From NCBI RefSeq assembly GCF_029227915.1, contig NC_079877.1, positions 25,447,851-25,511,850 of the forward strand: a DNA stretch of 64,000 nucleotides, given 5' to 3'. Each line of letters begins with the position of its first letter. The stretch's first letter is position 1. A program made the position numbers and the translations under genes. Origin of the DNA: Hydractinia symbiolongicarpus (Eukaryota; Cnidaria; Hydrozoa; Anthoathecata; Hydractiniidae). Under the pieces are notes generated by a model that was not told the DNA's origin, ran no database searches, and saw nothing but the letters and a program-made list of their open reading frames with translations. This document shows positions 35,765 to 47,380 of this stretch, piece after piece.

Positions 35765-38700
35765 TTACATGATTGAGCACTCTGGTGGAGGTGGGGGTGT
35801 GGCTTGCTCTCCTTCACCAACCTAAAAATACAAATTTTGATTTTACGCCTACAAAACTATAACGCGATTGATTAAAACGTAATGTCGACGATTGACCCAT
35901 TAACATTGAAAAATAATAAATTACAGTGACGACGCAAGAGTGCCTTGATATCTCTATATGTCTGTTAATCTTTTCATTAGAGATTTTGAAATAAACGAGA
36001 CATTTCTTTTCATGTTCGAAATTCACACATTAATTACTATCAAAAAACCTAATCAATTCATCTCTGAAACCGAGGAACAAAAGGACTGAATGTAATACGT
36101 AATACAAAAAAATTTCACACATAATAGTCTGCCACGCACTAAAATTCTAAATAACATACAGTTAGCTCCCGGTAACTCGAACACCGGATAACTCGAACTT
36201 TCATTATCTCGAACTATTTTCTTCGATTTCTTGTACTTATAAAAATCTGCAGTTAAAACTCGAACCTCGAGTAACTCGGACATTCGTTAACTCGACCCAT
36301 TTTTTGTCCCCCCGCGAGGCCAATATTTTCGGAAAACATAAAACTTTATACTCGAGAAAAGGAAATCAAAGACTAGATAAATGTCAGATTTTTTTTTATA
36401 TATATTTTATTAACTCCTGATGTAATGCAGCTAATGTTGTCTGCAAACAAAAATTCAATTTACAAGGGACTTGTATTGCTTTTTCCTCACCTTTTCTAGT
36501 AACTGTTGCCCTACCTCTTAAAAAAACCGCTCTAACTCAAACTATAATCTCATTTTAGACTAAATTCGACTAAGGCGATTTCGTTTAACACAAACATTTG
36601 TTAATTCGAATTACGTTCCCCGGCCCCTTGGAGGTTCGAGTTACCGAGGGCGGAGGGTGTTACAATATAAATTATTAACATGCACTTACAACTTCTGTCA
36701 TCATATCTGCAGGAGGGTGGCCATACTCCTGCATCTAAATTGAATAAAAAAAGTTACCAATTCACTCTGCAAATAGCCTTACTTATTATGGTAAATCAAT
36801 AATACGAATCCGCTGGTAAATTGTCTTTGAGCATGTGCATTTTGGAGATAACAAAAGGAACAACTACGACAACAACAACAGCAACAAAAAAACAACAACA
36901 ACAGCAAAAAAAAACACAACAACAACAGCAAACAAAAACAACAACAATAAAACAAACAACAACAAAAAAACAACAACCAACCAACCAACCTTCTGCATAA
37001 GTTCCATGACTTTATCCATTCTTTCTGTTTTCACAGCGTCGCTATCAGTATCTTTTTCCTGCTCGAATAGCAGACATAACTTAGCCACAACTAGTTCCTG
37101 ACCTTTGTACTTCTCGAGCTCAGCTTTGGAAATTTTGTTCTCGTTTTTCTCAAGCCATGATGGATACTAGGATGAAATGTTAAGGGGTTTTTGTTAGTTA
37201 AAATTTTATAATTAAATTTAGGGAAAAAAAGGTTTCAGATAAAAAATAATCAAACACATGGAATTCACAAAATTAATAGTCGTCCTCGTTCTGTATGTCC
37301 GTGAGATAAAAGTCGCGGAAATGACACAGGGAATATTAAAAGTGTCTTATGATAATGCCAATATTTTGTTTGTATATTCAAAATTGCTGCCTAATGCAGC
37401 TTTATTTCGAACGTCCGTCTGAGTTATTTTATTGCTGCATATTAACAGGCGGACAAAATGCCAAAGATGGTAGATGCAAGTAGTGATGGGAAAATGCGCA
37501 TGTATTTTTCAACAAAAAATTATTTATACCCATATTCAAATCATATTAACAAATTCATTCAATATCCCTTGTTTTTTTCAGTGCCTACTCAAACTTATCT
37601 AAATGCTTTCTTCACAAAACTTGGCAGACTGCAACAAAACAATATACATTATCAAAGCTACTACATCAAAATATTCTGCGAGACCTTATCTTTTATTTCC
37701 TTTAGTGACGGATACAACAAATCTTTGGTCAATAGGTTCTGCATCATGCCATGCATCATCGACATAAAAGAATCTCCATCAGGCATCATACCTTCCGTTG
37801 GCATACCTCCCATTTCACCTTGCAGTTGCTTCAGCATGTCTTCAAAGCCTGCCTCACCATCAGATGTCTAAAACAACAAAGAAATTAAACGTTCATAGTC
37901 AAAGCAGAAAAAATTGGAAAAAATTGGGGTAGGGTCCAGGTATTATGAAACAGGTAAAAAAAAGTTATTTTATCAGAGAAAAGGCTTTTATAATAAATCA
38001 TTGACACAAAATATAACTTTAAGTATGTTTTTTAGTACGATTTCCATTTTTATTCTTTCATGTCATATAAATTGGACTCCTGTTAACTCTGAAATAAAAT
38101 GTAAGGATTTATAGGCATTATTTCTTTGTGGTTAATAACTTTCCCAAATGGTATCTTGAATGTGGGTATTATATATGGGTATATATATATTTTGTGAATC
38201 AATCAGAATTTATAAAAAGCGTCACAAAAATATTGCTAAAAACTAGTACCATTAAGATACAGATACAAATAGTTACAAATACTTTCCAGCTAATCAAAAA
38301 CTCACATTCAATCCTTGTAAGTTTTTACTCATCTCATTTAATGTCTTTGCGAAATTTTCATCAATATTAGTGGGTTCTTGAGCTTCACTAGCTGGAACAA
38401 AAACAAACAAAATTATAAAGCAGGAAGGTTGATTTTATTTATTCTTTTCTACATTATAATACCCGTATACGTCTGTTTGTCTGTCACGCAAAATGGTAGC
38501 TTAGCTGCGCAAGTATAAAAAGGACGAGCGAACCCGTAGATTTTTCCATGGGCTAACAACTAGTTTTTTAATTAGTTACAAAGTCATAGAAACACACACA
38601 ATGATTAAGCCTATACTGTTTGCAACCTATATCCAAGCTCATGTCATAACATTACTGAAACTTACAATTTGCAGTACTTCCAATATTATCTTTAAACTTT

Positions 38701-41700
38701 TTAAACTCAGCCATCATTTCGGGATCTTCCTTCGACATTTGTTCCAACACATCAGAAAAACCATCAGCCATTTTCATCAACGAATCGTCTTTCCACAAAG
38801 CTTCAAACAATGGATCATTATTAGGATTGTTTCCAGGAGCATGCACACTCGCTGGATGGGGTTCCACCTTTGAGTCATTTCCTGCTTTTGTGCCGGTTGT
38901 TGATTCGGTTGATGGCACTGGCTTGTCGAAATCTTCTAGCGCTTCTAAAACAAGAGACCTTCTTCATTTACTAATATCCAGTCTGTTAGGGGTTTAAATT
39001 TCAAATGAAATAATGGTAAAACATTTGTCCATAACTGCTTCACCATCACAGCTTTTTTAATCCAGCTGGAAGGAAAACCAATGGTCAAGAAAAATCATCA
39101 TGATAATCTAAACGTATTAGTTTTTGTATTATAGATAAGTTATTATAGTGTCCACGTCAACATCTACCCCAAGTCTGCTCAAGGGACTCAGATTGTTGAA
39201 GTTTCACAATGTGAGTTACCCCTGTAGCTATCACAAGGTCACTAACATTGTAGCCTCATTTTTGTGCTTTGCTTATGTTGTTTAATGCTGACATCAGTGA
39301 AAACTAAAAAAAATGCAATAAATTGATTGTTTCCAGAATATTATGTCAAACTGATTTTTGTATCTACATTAGGCTGCCAAAAAAATAATTCTTTTTCAAG
39401 TTTATTAAGCTGTTTTACATCAAATAAAGGTAACAAATGACAATATTTTCTAAAATATGTATATCTCTCACACTCTCCTAAACATCATAATATACACCTT
39501 GGAGTATAATAAAATTGAAAAACATAAATTTTAAACTATACACAGGGATAAACAAATTTCCAAGAAACATTTTTTGTATAATATATTCTCAATTTTTTGC
39601 TGACTAACTTTTTTATCTCAAGTACAAAATTTAGTCTTTTGTATAAAGAAAACATCATTCAACCAATACAATAAAGAATTATACAATTTTACTTAATCGC
39701 ATGTCATAGATGTTTTGTGTGTGCGTGTGTAGGTGCATGCACATGCGATCAGGATTCACACTTCTTGTGACAAGGCTTGCAAGTTTATATATGTCGGGTT
39801 TTTTGGCATATATTGATGAAAATATTCTTGAAATATTCTTAAGTTTTTGTTTAATTTCATCTTGAACATTCTCGTAGAGCATACTCTTATTAAAAATAAG
39901 GGTGTACCTAAACATTGGAGTGTTAAACAACAACAAAACAAAATCCGGGAAAAAAGGAAAAAACAACAAATCACATTTTTAAACATTTTTTGACGAAAGT
40001 GTCACTTTTTTCACTCAATAAGTCAAATTCCCTCAGTCTCTGTTATCTCAATTTTCTCCCTGCCTACTCTACGCTCTGAGAACAAGGGGGCTATTTTTAG
40101 GAACACTGTCCTATTCGAAAATATCATTAGAATAAAACTGTAAAAAACGAAAACGTTTTTGCGTTGTTTATATGAGTTGCGTAAGCTAAGTTGGTGTCAG
40201 GTTAGGTTACAACAACAGCTCATGCGATACCTTACAAAGTACAACAAATGGTTGGAATTATATAGCATCATCTCAAAGTGAGTGTCAAATAAGGTTAGTA
40301 GTTCAAATAAAGATTGATTAGTCTTTGCACAGAGGCAACGTTGGTTAAAATTTTCTACTTCGGACACAAGCAAGAAAAGATAGCTTCACCTTGGTCTGCA
40401 GCTTTTTGTAATTTCTGGTAAGTATGAATTAGCAAGATAAATGAATTGAGATTTTTAACAATTTTCTTTCAACTTTTGTGATACGAATTAACAGTAAAGA
40501 TAAAAAAAATCATCTTTACCCATAAAGCATATTAACGGGAATGATTTTTATAAACATCGTTCGAACTTACTTTTCCTTTCTTTGTATCATTTTACAGATT
40601 GCACAACCTAAACAAAATGTTGCCCGGAAAAGAATAGTCCTCGTAAAATTTTTAAACTGCAATATCAGTTGTTAGGAAGAGAGCAATCTGTTGTTGTAAA
40701 AGTTAAACACATCCTTTTTGCATGTTTATTCAGTTTCTTTATAATTAACTTGGAGAATAAAATATTCAAACTGTGAAAAATAAATGCTTTTACTGTTTGT
40801 ACAACAAGAAAAAAGCTCCTAAAAAACAAGTTGTCTATTAGGTTATGCTTTGGTTAGATTCATTGGTGTTTTAATTGATTTATCAAAATTGAGACACTGA
40901 CTGCAATGCAGGTAAGTACACATAACATTGCTTAGTTAACCTTTATTTCTGCTTTGTATAAAAATGTTTTCAAGATTTTTTACTAGGAGCATATTCGGAT
41001 TTTTTGATTCTCCTTCTCCGATTTTGCTAGATTTTTTGTTAAGCATAAAAACCCTGGAAATGGAAAAGTGCGTTAAATGATAGAAACCTATATAAATATA
41101 TGCTGCAAAATGTTTAAAAACAAATGAATATTGTGAATATTTTTGCCCAGGGCTTATTTTTTTGCAATCAAATAGTGGCTAGGGTTGCGCCAGCACGCAT
41201 ATATCAAAAAGTAAAAAAAAAACTCTGGGGAAGAGATTGCATTTTACTAGAGGAATCTTTTCTAATATCTTATTTAAATTGTCTATTGGAGCACATAAGA
41301 GTTCTCTTCATATTTGTCTAGAGTATGATGTAAATATTTTGCTTGCAAACATAGGGACCTGTTCCCGTTTCGCAACCCTTTATATATTGATTTGATTTGG
41401 GTGTTCGAAAAGAGAATGATGAAACAAACAAAGGAAAATCTACCAACATTCTTATCTTTTCTTTTCTTCGACTCACCCCACAACCACGTTGTGATGTTTT
41501 TCGTGCCAAATTCAATCTGTGCAATCGAATGCTTTGTAGCCAGTTTCTGTTACATTGTATTTTAAGGGTTCTATTTAAGGGTTTTAAAGCTCAAACTATA
41601 TTCATGGGTATGCGCAATTTCCTTTTTGTTTCGATGATCTAATAAGAACGCTCGTAAAAGTACCTTAACAGTCTTTTTATGCTGATCGTAAGTAGTGTTA

Positions 41701-43343
41701 ATTTTTGCAAGGTGGTGGGCATTACACTAAATTTCTCGAGTGGCGTAATTAAGGGTCGGCGTAAAAAAGGCCGAAAGGTAGTTTGAGTGGATAATCAAAC
41801 ATGACGGCAGCTGACTTTGACCATGCGAGATGTTTTCGCAAAATAATGTAACCTTTTTTGAAAAAAATGCATCTTTTTTATGGCCGACTGACGGAGTGAA
41901 CCTCTTCTGAACCCTCAAAAGGTCGCTAACCAAACACTTTTTTGTGTCACACCTTACTTCATTAACCATCTATTTATTGAATAAAATGTATCAAAAACAC
42001 ACATTTTTGACAAATATGTTTCGCAAAATTTAGAAAAAGCTAGTTTATGGTACCATTTGTAGTAAATCTGCTATTTTTCAATGAGACTAAAAGGCTTCAT
42101 GTCGTACCATTAATGAACACTTCTAACACACAGAAAGGCATGTTAGACCCCACACACAGCTCTTGTTTACAAACGAAGAAATATGGACAGTCAGGGTAAA
42201 CACTTAATTAGGCGACAGTAGGCTAATTAGGGCATACCACCTATTTAGGCGACTCATTGTAGCCTAGTTAGGCCATATGTAACCAAGTTAAGACATTACA
42301 ATATTTAATGGCTTTTCACACATTCCTAAGAAAAAATCGCAAAAAATCTTTGTTCAGAATGGATAGTCTACGCGACCATGATTCCAAAATTGTCACTCGT
42401 GCCTTGATATGTTCGCGCAACTAAGAATTATGTTAAAATGAAATATATAACCTAATTAAGTTAAGTGTCGCCTATTTAGATGACGTTTTCGTCCGTTATA
42501 TTTATTTTTCCCTGTGGCGTGAATGGCTGAAATCCATTATTTAAAACAACAAATAGTGCCACACAAGGTTTGGGACATAAGTTACCAATGCGTGATGCAA
42601 ATAAGACGATAATTGGTCAAAATTATCTGCAAAGTGGACAGATTTGATTCACATAAAAGTTGTAGTGCGAAATGCAATGATTTTGATGTATTTACAACAG
42701 AAAGTTTTCGTTCGCCTAGTTAGACTACGGGTAGCCTAATTAAACTACATCACGTCGCCTAACTAAAGGACTCGCCTAATTAGGTCATGCTGCCTAACTA
42801 GGTGTTTACCCTGACTGATGGACATCAATTTTATGTGTTATAGGTTCATACAGGGTTTCAAGAAATATATATAACATTGATGATGATGTGCTATTACCAA
42901 TCAGTTTTTCAAATTTTAAAATGAATGTGAAATTTTACTGCACTCTCATTATTAATCAAGGAAGACTGTTGTGTTTATATTTTCTGCTACCTACATGATG
43001 TTCAATGTTCACAAATTAAAAATCACAACATTATGTCACACAGACAGCACATTTTTTTGTTGGTTGTTCGGTTTTAGCTAAAGCTAGCTAGCTATATAGC
43101 TGGCTACGCAAGTTTGTCAGACTTTTTTTGGGCAGGAACCATGTGATTTTACTATTTTAGATAGCTATCTAGCAAGTCCTTTTTAATTTTGTCGTATATT
43201 ACTGCTACAAAAAGTGATAATTAAGAATTGATTGATTTTAAATTACCGTCAAGTAATGCATCTAAATCGTCCTCTTCGATTTCTTTATCCTTTTTTTCTA
43301 AAGATTCGTCAGACTTTTTCTGTTCACTGCTAATCTCCGCCAT
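35765..43343 (-). CDS. PEX19: PEX19 peroxisomal membrane protein import receptor
   Basis: Cytosolic chaperone and shuttling receptor that binds newly made peroxisomal membrane proteins and docks on PEX3. Seven exons in consistent phase: 43343-43247, 38944-38666, 38391-38306, 37867-37685, 37166-36990, 36734-36690, 35821-35765. They encode 307 residues (human about 299). Exon 1 starts ATG-GCG and is acidic (EEDDLDALLD), like the PEX3-binding N-terminus. Exon 2 has the DPLFEALWKDD helix region. Exon 4 has MQNLLTKDLLYPSLKEI and exon 5 YPSWLEKN, both hallmarks of the family. Exon 6 has MQEYGHPP. The protein ends in CSIM, a CaaX farnesylation box. Intron 1 (4.3 kb) and others carry MITEs. The start lies only about 140 bp from the decamer satellite. 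Donors of exons 4 (GTCTCG) and 5 (GTTGGT) are weak matches to consensus. Confidence 0.94.
36159..36660. mobile_element. Tigger/pogo-like MITE with TA target duplication
   Basis: The left part CTCCCGGTAACTCGAACACC and right part GGTTCGAGTTACCGAGGGCG are inverted. The element is flanked by TA (36157-36158, 36661-36662). The repeated 'GTAACTCGAAC' subterminal motif recalls Tigger-type Tc1/mariner elements. Lies in PEX19 intron 6. Confidence 0.65.
36857..36989 (+). repeat. (CAA)n microsatellite at the PEX19 exon 5 donor
   Basis: Runs of CAA/ACAACA with interspersed A runs, ending CCAACCAACCAACC. On the coding (minus) strand it begins at the intron's first base as GTTGGTTGGTTGG then (TTG)n. The Lys/Asn/Thr or Leu/Phe/Cys frames across it are spurious. 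Confidence 0.85.
38453..38563 (+). mobile_element. Short Helitron-like element in PEX19 intron 2
   Basis: Contains ACCCGTATACGTCTGTTTGT, CACGCAAAATGGTAGC, then a hairpin-like CCGTAGATTTTTCCATGG and the end GGGCTAACAACTAG followed by host T. Homologous to 48915-49020. Confidence 0.6.
41148..41239. mobile_element. CTCGTCCCCAG-family MITE, degenerate
   Basis: Left GCCCAGGGCTTATTTTTTTG, right AAACTCTGGGGAAGAGATTG, in PEX19 intron 1. Confidence 0.5.
42188..42817. mobile_element. 630-bp MITE with CAGTCAGGGTAAACAC ends
   Basis: Inverted ends CAGTCAGGGTAAACACTTAA and (reverse complement) CAGTCAGGGTAAACACCTAG. Direct ATGGA lies on both sides (42183-42187, 42818-42822). The subterminal regions carry many copies of GCCTAATTAGG-like motifs in both orientations. 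No coding capacity. Superfamily not determined. Confidence 0.75.
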
Positions 43344-43480
43344 TATGACCCTATGTTTAGGTAAGTCGTCCACGTATTACTTCCTGAATATAAAGGAGAT
43401 ATAGTATTCAACATGCGTTAGACCTATGTACGTTCCCAAGCCTTGTGGAGATAATGATGTGCTATTCTCCATAAAGCACA
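43344..43480 (-). promoter_or_regulatory. PEX19 5' flank squeezed against satellite
   Basis: Only about 140 bp of unique sequence separates the PEX19 ATG from the satellite. No TATA box or Inr recognised. By position it should contain the 5' UTR and core promoter, or these lie within the satellite. Confidence 0.3.
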
Positions 43481-46400
43481 AGTGTAGTAGCGTGTAGTAG
43501 AGCGTAGCAGAATGTATTTATCTGTAGTAAAGCGTATTTCTCTGTAGTAGAGTGTAGTAGCCTGTAGTAGCTTGTAGTAGAGTGTAGTAGCCTGTAGTAA
43601 AGCGTATTTCTCTGTAGTAGAGTGTAGTAGCTTGTAGTAGAGCGTAGTAGCCTGTAGTAGAGCGTAGTAGCGTGTAGTAGAGCGTAGTAGAATGTATTTC
43701 TCTGTAGTAAAGCGTATTTCTCTGTAGTAGAGTGTAGTAGCCTGTAGTAGAGCGTAGTAGCGTGTAGTAGAGCGTAGTAGAAGAGCGTAGTAGAATGTAT
43801 TTCTCTGTAGTAAAGCGTATTTCTCTGTAGTAGAGTGTAGTAGCGTGTAGTAGAGCGTAGTAGCGTGTAGTAGAGCGTAGTAGAATGTATTTCTCTGTAG
43901 TAAAGCGTATTTCTCTGTAGTAGAGTGTAGTAGCCTGTAGTAGCTTGTAGTAGAGTGTAGTAGCGTGTAGTAGAGCGTAGTAGAATGTATTTCTCTGTAG
44001 TAAAGCGTATTTCTCTGTAGTAGAGTGTAGTAGCCTGTAGTAGAGCGTAGTAGCGTGTAGTAGAGCGTAGTAGAAGAGCGTAGTAGAATGTATTTCTCTG
44101 TAGTAAAGCGTATTTCTCTGTAGTAGAGTGTAGTAGCCTGTAGTAGCTTGTAGTAGAGTGTAGTAGCGTGTAGTAGAGCGTAATAGAATGTATTTTTCTG
44201 TAGTAAAGCGTATTTCTCTGTAGTAGAGTGTAGTAGCGTGTAGTAGAGCGTAGTAGCGTGTAGTAGAGCGTAGTAGAATGTATTTCTCTGTAGTAAAGCG
44301 TATTTCTCTGTAGTAGAGTGTAGTAGCCTGTAGTAGAGCGTAGTAGCGTGTAGTAGAGCGTAGTAGAATGTATTTCTCTGTAGTAAAGCGTATTTCTCTG
44401 TAGTAGAGTGTAGTAGCCTGTAGTAGAGCGTAGTAGCGTGTAGTAGAGCGTAGTAGAAGAGCGTAGTAGAATGTATTTCTCTGTAGTAAAGCGTATTTCT
44501 CTGTAGTAGAGTGTAGTAGCCTGTAGTAGCTTGTAGTAGAGTGTAGTAGCGTGTAGTAGAGCGTAGTAGAATGTATTTTTCTGTAGTAAAGCGTATTTCT
44601 CTGTAGTAGAGTGTAGTAGCGTGTAGTAGAGCGTAGTAGCGTGTAGTAGAGCGTAGTAGAATGTATTTCTCTGTAGTAAAGCGTATTTCTCTGTAGTAGA
44701 GTGTAGTAGCCTGTAGTAGAGCGTAGTAGCGTGTAGTAGAGCGTAGTAGAATGTATTTCTCTGTAGTAAAGCGTATTTCTCTGTAGTAGAGTGTAGTAGC
44801 CTGTAGTAGAGCGTAGTAGCGTGTAGTAGAGCGTAGTAGAAGAGCGTAGTAGAATGTATTTCTCTGTAGTAAAGCGTATTTCTCTGTAGTAGAGTGTAGT
44901 AGCCTGTAGTAGCTTGTAGTAGAGTGTAGTAGCGTGTAGTAGAGCGTAGTAGAATGTATTTTTCTGTAGTAAAGCGTATTTCTCTGTAGTAGAGTGTAGT
45001 AGCGTGTAGTAGAGCGTAGTAGCGTGTAGTAGAGCGTAGTAGAATGTATTTCTCTGTAGTAAAGCGTATTTCTCTGTAGTAGAGTGTAGTAGCCTGTAGT
45101 AGAGCGTAGTAGCGTGTAGTAGAGCGTAGTAGAATGTATTTCTCTGTAGTAAAGCGTATTTCTCTGTAGTAGCCTGTAGTAGCTTGTAGTAGAGTGTAGT
45201 AGCGTGTAGTAGAGCGTAGTAGAATGTATTTTTCTGTAGTAAAGCGTATTTCTCTGTAGTAGAGTGTAGTAGCCTGTAGTAGCTTGTAGTAGCGTGTAGT
45301 AGAGCGTAGTAGAAGAGCGTAGTAGAATGTATTTCTCTGTAGTAAAGCGTATTTCTCTGTAGTAGAGTGTAGTAGCCTGTAGTAGCTTGTAGTAGAGTGT
45401 AGTAGCGTGTAGTAGAGCGTAGTAGAATGTATTTTTCAGTAGTAAAGCGTATTTCTCTGTAGTAGAGTGTAGTAGCGTGTAGTAGAGCGTAGTAGCGTGT
45501 AGTAGAGCGTAGTAGAATGTATTTCTCTGTAGTAAAGCGTATTTCTCTGTAGTAGAGTGTAGTAGCCTGTAGTAGAGCGTAGTAGCGTGTAGTAGAGCGT
45601 AGTAGAATGTATTTCTCTGTAGTAAAGCGTATTTCTCTGTAGTAGCCTGTAGTAGCTTGTAGTAGAGTGTAGTAGCGTGTAGTAGAGCGTAGTAGAATGT
45701 ATTTTTCTGTAGTAAAGCGTATTTCTCTGTAGTAGAGTGTAGTAGCCTGTAGTAGCTTGTAGTAGCGTGTAGTAGAGCGTAGTAGAAGAGCGTAGTAGAA
45801 TGTATTTCTCTGTAGTAAAGCGTATTTCTCTGTAGTAGAGTGTAGTAGCCTGTAGTAGCTTGTAGTAGAGTGTAGTAGCGTGTAGTAGAGCGTAGTAGAA
45901 TGTATTTCTCTGTAGTAAAGCGTATTTCTCTGTAGTAGAGTGTAGTAGCCTGTAGTAGAGCGTAGTAGCGTGTAGTAGAGCGTAGTAGAATGTATTTCTC
46001 TGTAGTAAAGCGTATTTCTCTGTAGTAGAGTGTAGTAGCTTGTAGTAGAGCGTAGTAGCCTGTAGTAGAGCGTAGTAGCGTGTAGTAGAGCGTAGTAGAA
46101 TGTATTTCTCTGTAGTAAAGCGTATTTCTCTGTAGTAGAGTGTAGTAGCCTGTAGTAGAGCGTAGTAGCGTGTAGTAGAGCGTAGTAGAATGTATTTTTC
46201 TGTAGTAAAGCGTATTTCTCTGTAGTAGCCTGTAGTAGCTTGTAGTAGAGTGTAGTAGCGTGTAGTAGAGCGTAGTAGAATGTATTTTTCTGTAGTAAAG
46301 CGTATTTCTCTGTAGTAGAGTGTAGTAGCCTGTAGTAGCTTGTAGTAGCGTGTAGTAGAGCGTAGTAGAAGAGCGTAGTAGAATGTATTTCTCTGTAGTA

Positions 46401-46962
46401 AAGCGTATTTCTCTGTAGTAGAGTGTAGTAGCCTGTAGTAGCTTGTAGTAGAGTGTAGTAGCGTGTAGTAGAGCGTAGTAGAATGTATTTCTCTGTAGTA
46501 AAGCGTATTTCTCTGTAGTAGAGTGTAGTAGCCTGTAGTAGAGCGTAGTAGCGTGTAGTAGAGCGTAGTAGAATGTATTTCTCTGTAGTAAAGCGTATTT
46601 CTCTGTAGTAGAGTGTAGTAGCCTGTAGTAGAGCGTAGTAGCGTGTAGTAGAGCGTAGTAAAAGAGCGTAGTAGAATGTATTTCTCTGTAGTAAAGCGTA
46701 TTTCTCTGTAGTAGAGTGTAGTAGCGTGTAGTAGAGCGTAGTAGCGTGTAGTAGAGCGTAGTAGAATGTATTTCTCTGTAGTAAAGCGTATTTCTCTGTA
46801 GTAGAGTGTAGTAGCCTGTAGTAGCTTGTATTAGAGTGTAGTAGCCTGTAGTAGAGCGTAGTAGAATGTATTTTTCTGTAGTAGAGAGTGTTTTTCTGAA
46901 GCAGAGTGTAGTAGCCTGTAGTAGCTTGTGTGGTACGGCGCTGTAGTAGAGTGTAGTAGCCT
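43481..46962. repeat. Decamer-based satellite with higher-order repeats
   Basis: About 3.5 kb of variants of one 10-bp unit (TGTAGTAGAG, CGTAGTAGAA, TGTAGTAGCC, TGTATTTCTC, TGTAGTAAAG, CGTATTTCTC). Occasional 13-bp units (TAGAAGAGCG junctions near 43778, 44071, 44454, 44837, 45310, 45783, 46366 and 46659) mark higher-order repeats. The minus strand reads Tyr/Thr/Leu-rich in a 1209-codon frame (47053-43424), but the repeat has no minus-strand stop in any frame, so openness is not evidence of coding. Confidence 0.93.
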
Positions 46963-47114
46963 GCTGTGCAACATAGGCATTCACATTTAGAATGTGACTA
47001 AGAAGCCAATTACAATTCATCACTATACAAGCTTTATATACAAGAAGTACCAAAAAGACGCAGGGGCTTACAGCAGTTAAGATTCATACAAATAGTTTCA
47101 GAAAATATTCTAAC

Positions 47115-47380
47115 ATGTCAGTCGAAGTGAACTGGCGAAAACAGCGTTCAAATGACTACCATCGCCATAATGGTCTCGCATTATATATAAACGAAAAAAT
47201 ATCTGAACATCTTTGCACAAAGAGATTCTGATGTAGGTCGATTCGCCATAATATCAGATACAAAGAACCAAATTTAGCAGACACGCCTAAATATTCCTTT
47301 TCAATTTCACATCTTGTGTTTTACTGCGTTCACCCAGCGACTTTGAAATACCTAGAATGCACAACATGGCTCTCCAGGCA
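47115..47380 (+). pseudogene. Frame at the head of the array with one in-frame TGA
   Basis: ATG at 47115 opens a frame (MSVEVNWRKQRSNDY...) that meets one TGA at 47229-47231. It then continues in the same frame into the array's FSISHL..FYC frame (RHNIRYKEPNLADTPKY) until a stop near 47380. It may be the 5' end of the ancestral unit, lost from later copies. Product not recognised. Confidence 0.35.

Larger units (their letters stand above)
38945..43246. other. PEX19 intron 1
   Basis: A 4.3-kb intron. Holds a CTCGTCCCCAG-family relic at about 41148-41239 and a complete inverted-repeat element at 42188-42817. The rest is AT-rich without recognisable genes; minus-strand frames at 39679-39986 and 41283-41524 show no domain. 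Confidence 0.5.

Noticed and set aside
36779-37101. Cys/Phe/Leu-rich and Thr/Asn/Lys-rich frames near 36.9 kb
   Set aside because: They run through the (CAA)n repeat and overlap PEX19 exon 5 in other frames or antisense.
37458-37871. 137-codon plus-strand frame
   Set aside because: It is antisense to PEX19 exon 4 and adjoining intron; the minus-strand reading matches PEX19 with correct splice sites.
43481-46962. CRISPR-like array
   Set aside because: There are no unique spacers; the structure is a continuous decamer satellite in a eukaryotic genome.
47229-47231. Selenocysteine or readthrough TGA in the frame at 47115
   Set aside because: No SECIS-like element was seen and downstream copies are also broken; a simple disabling mutation is more likely.
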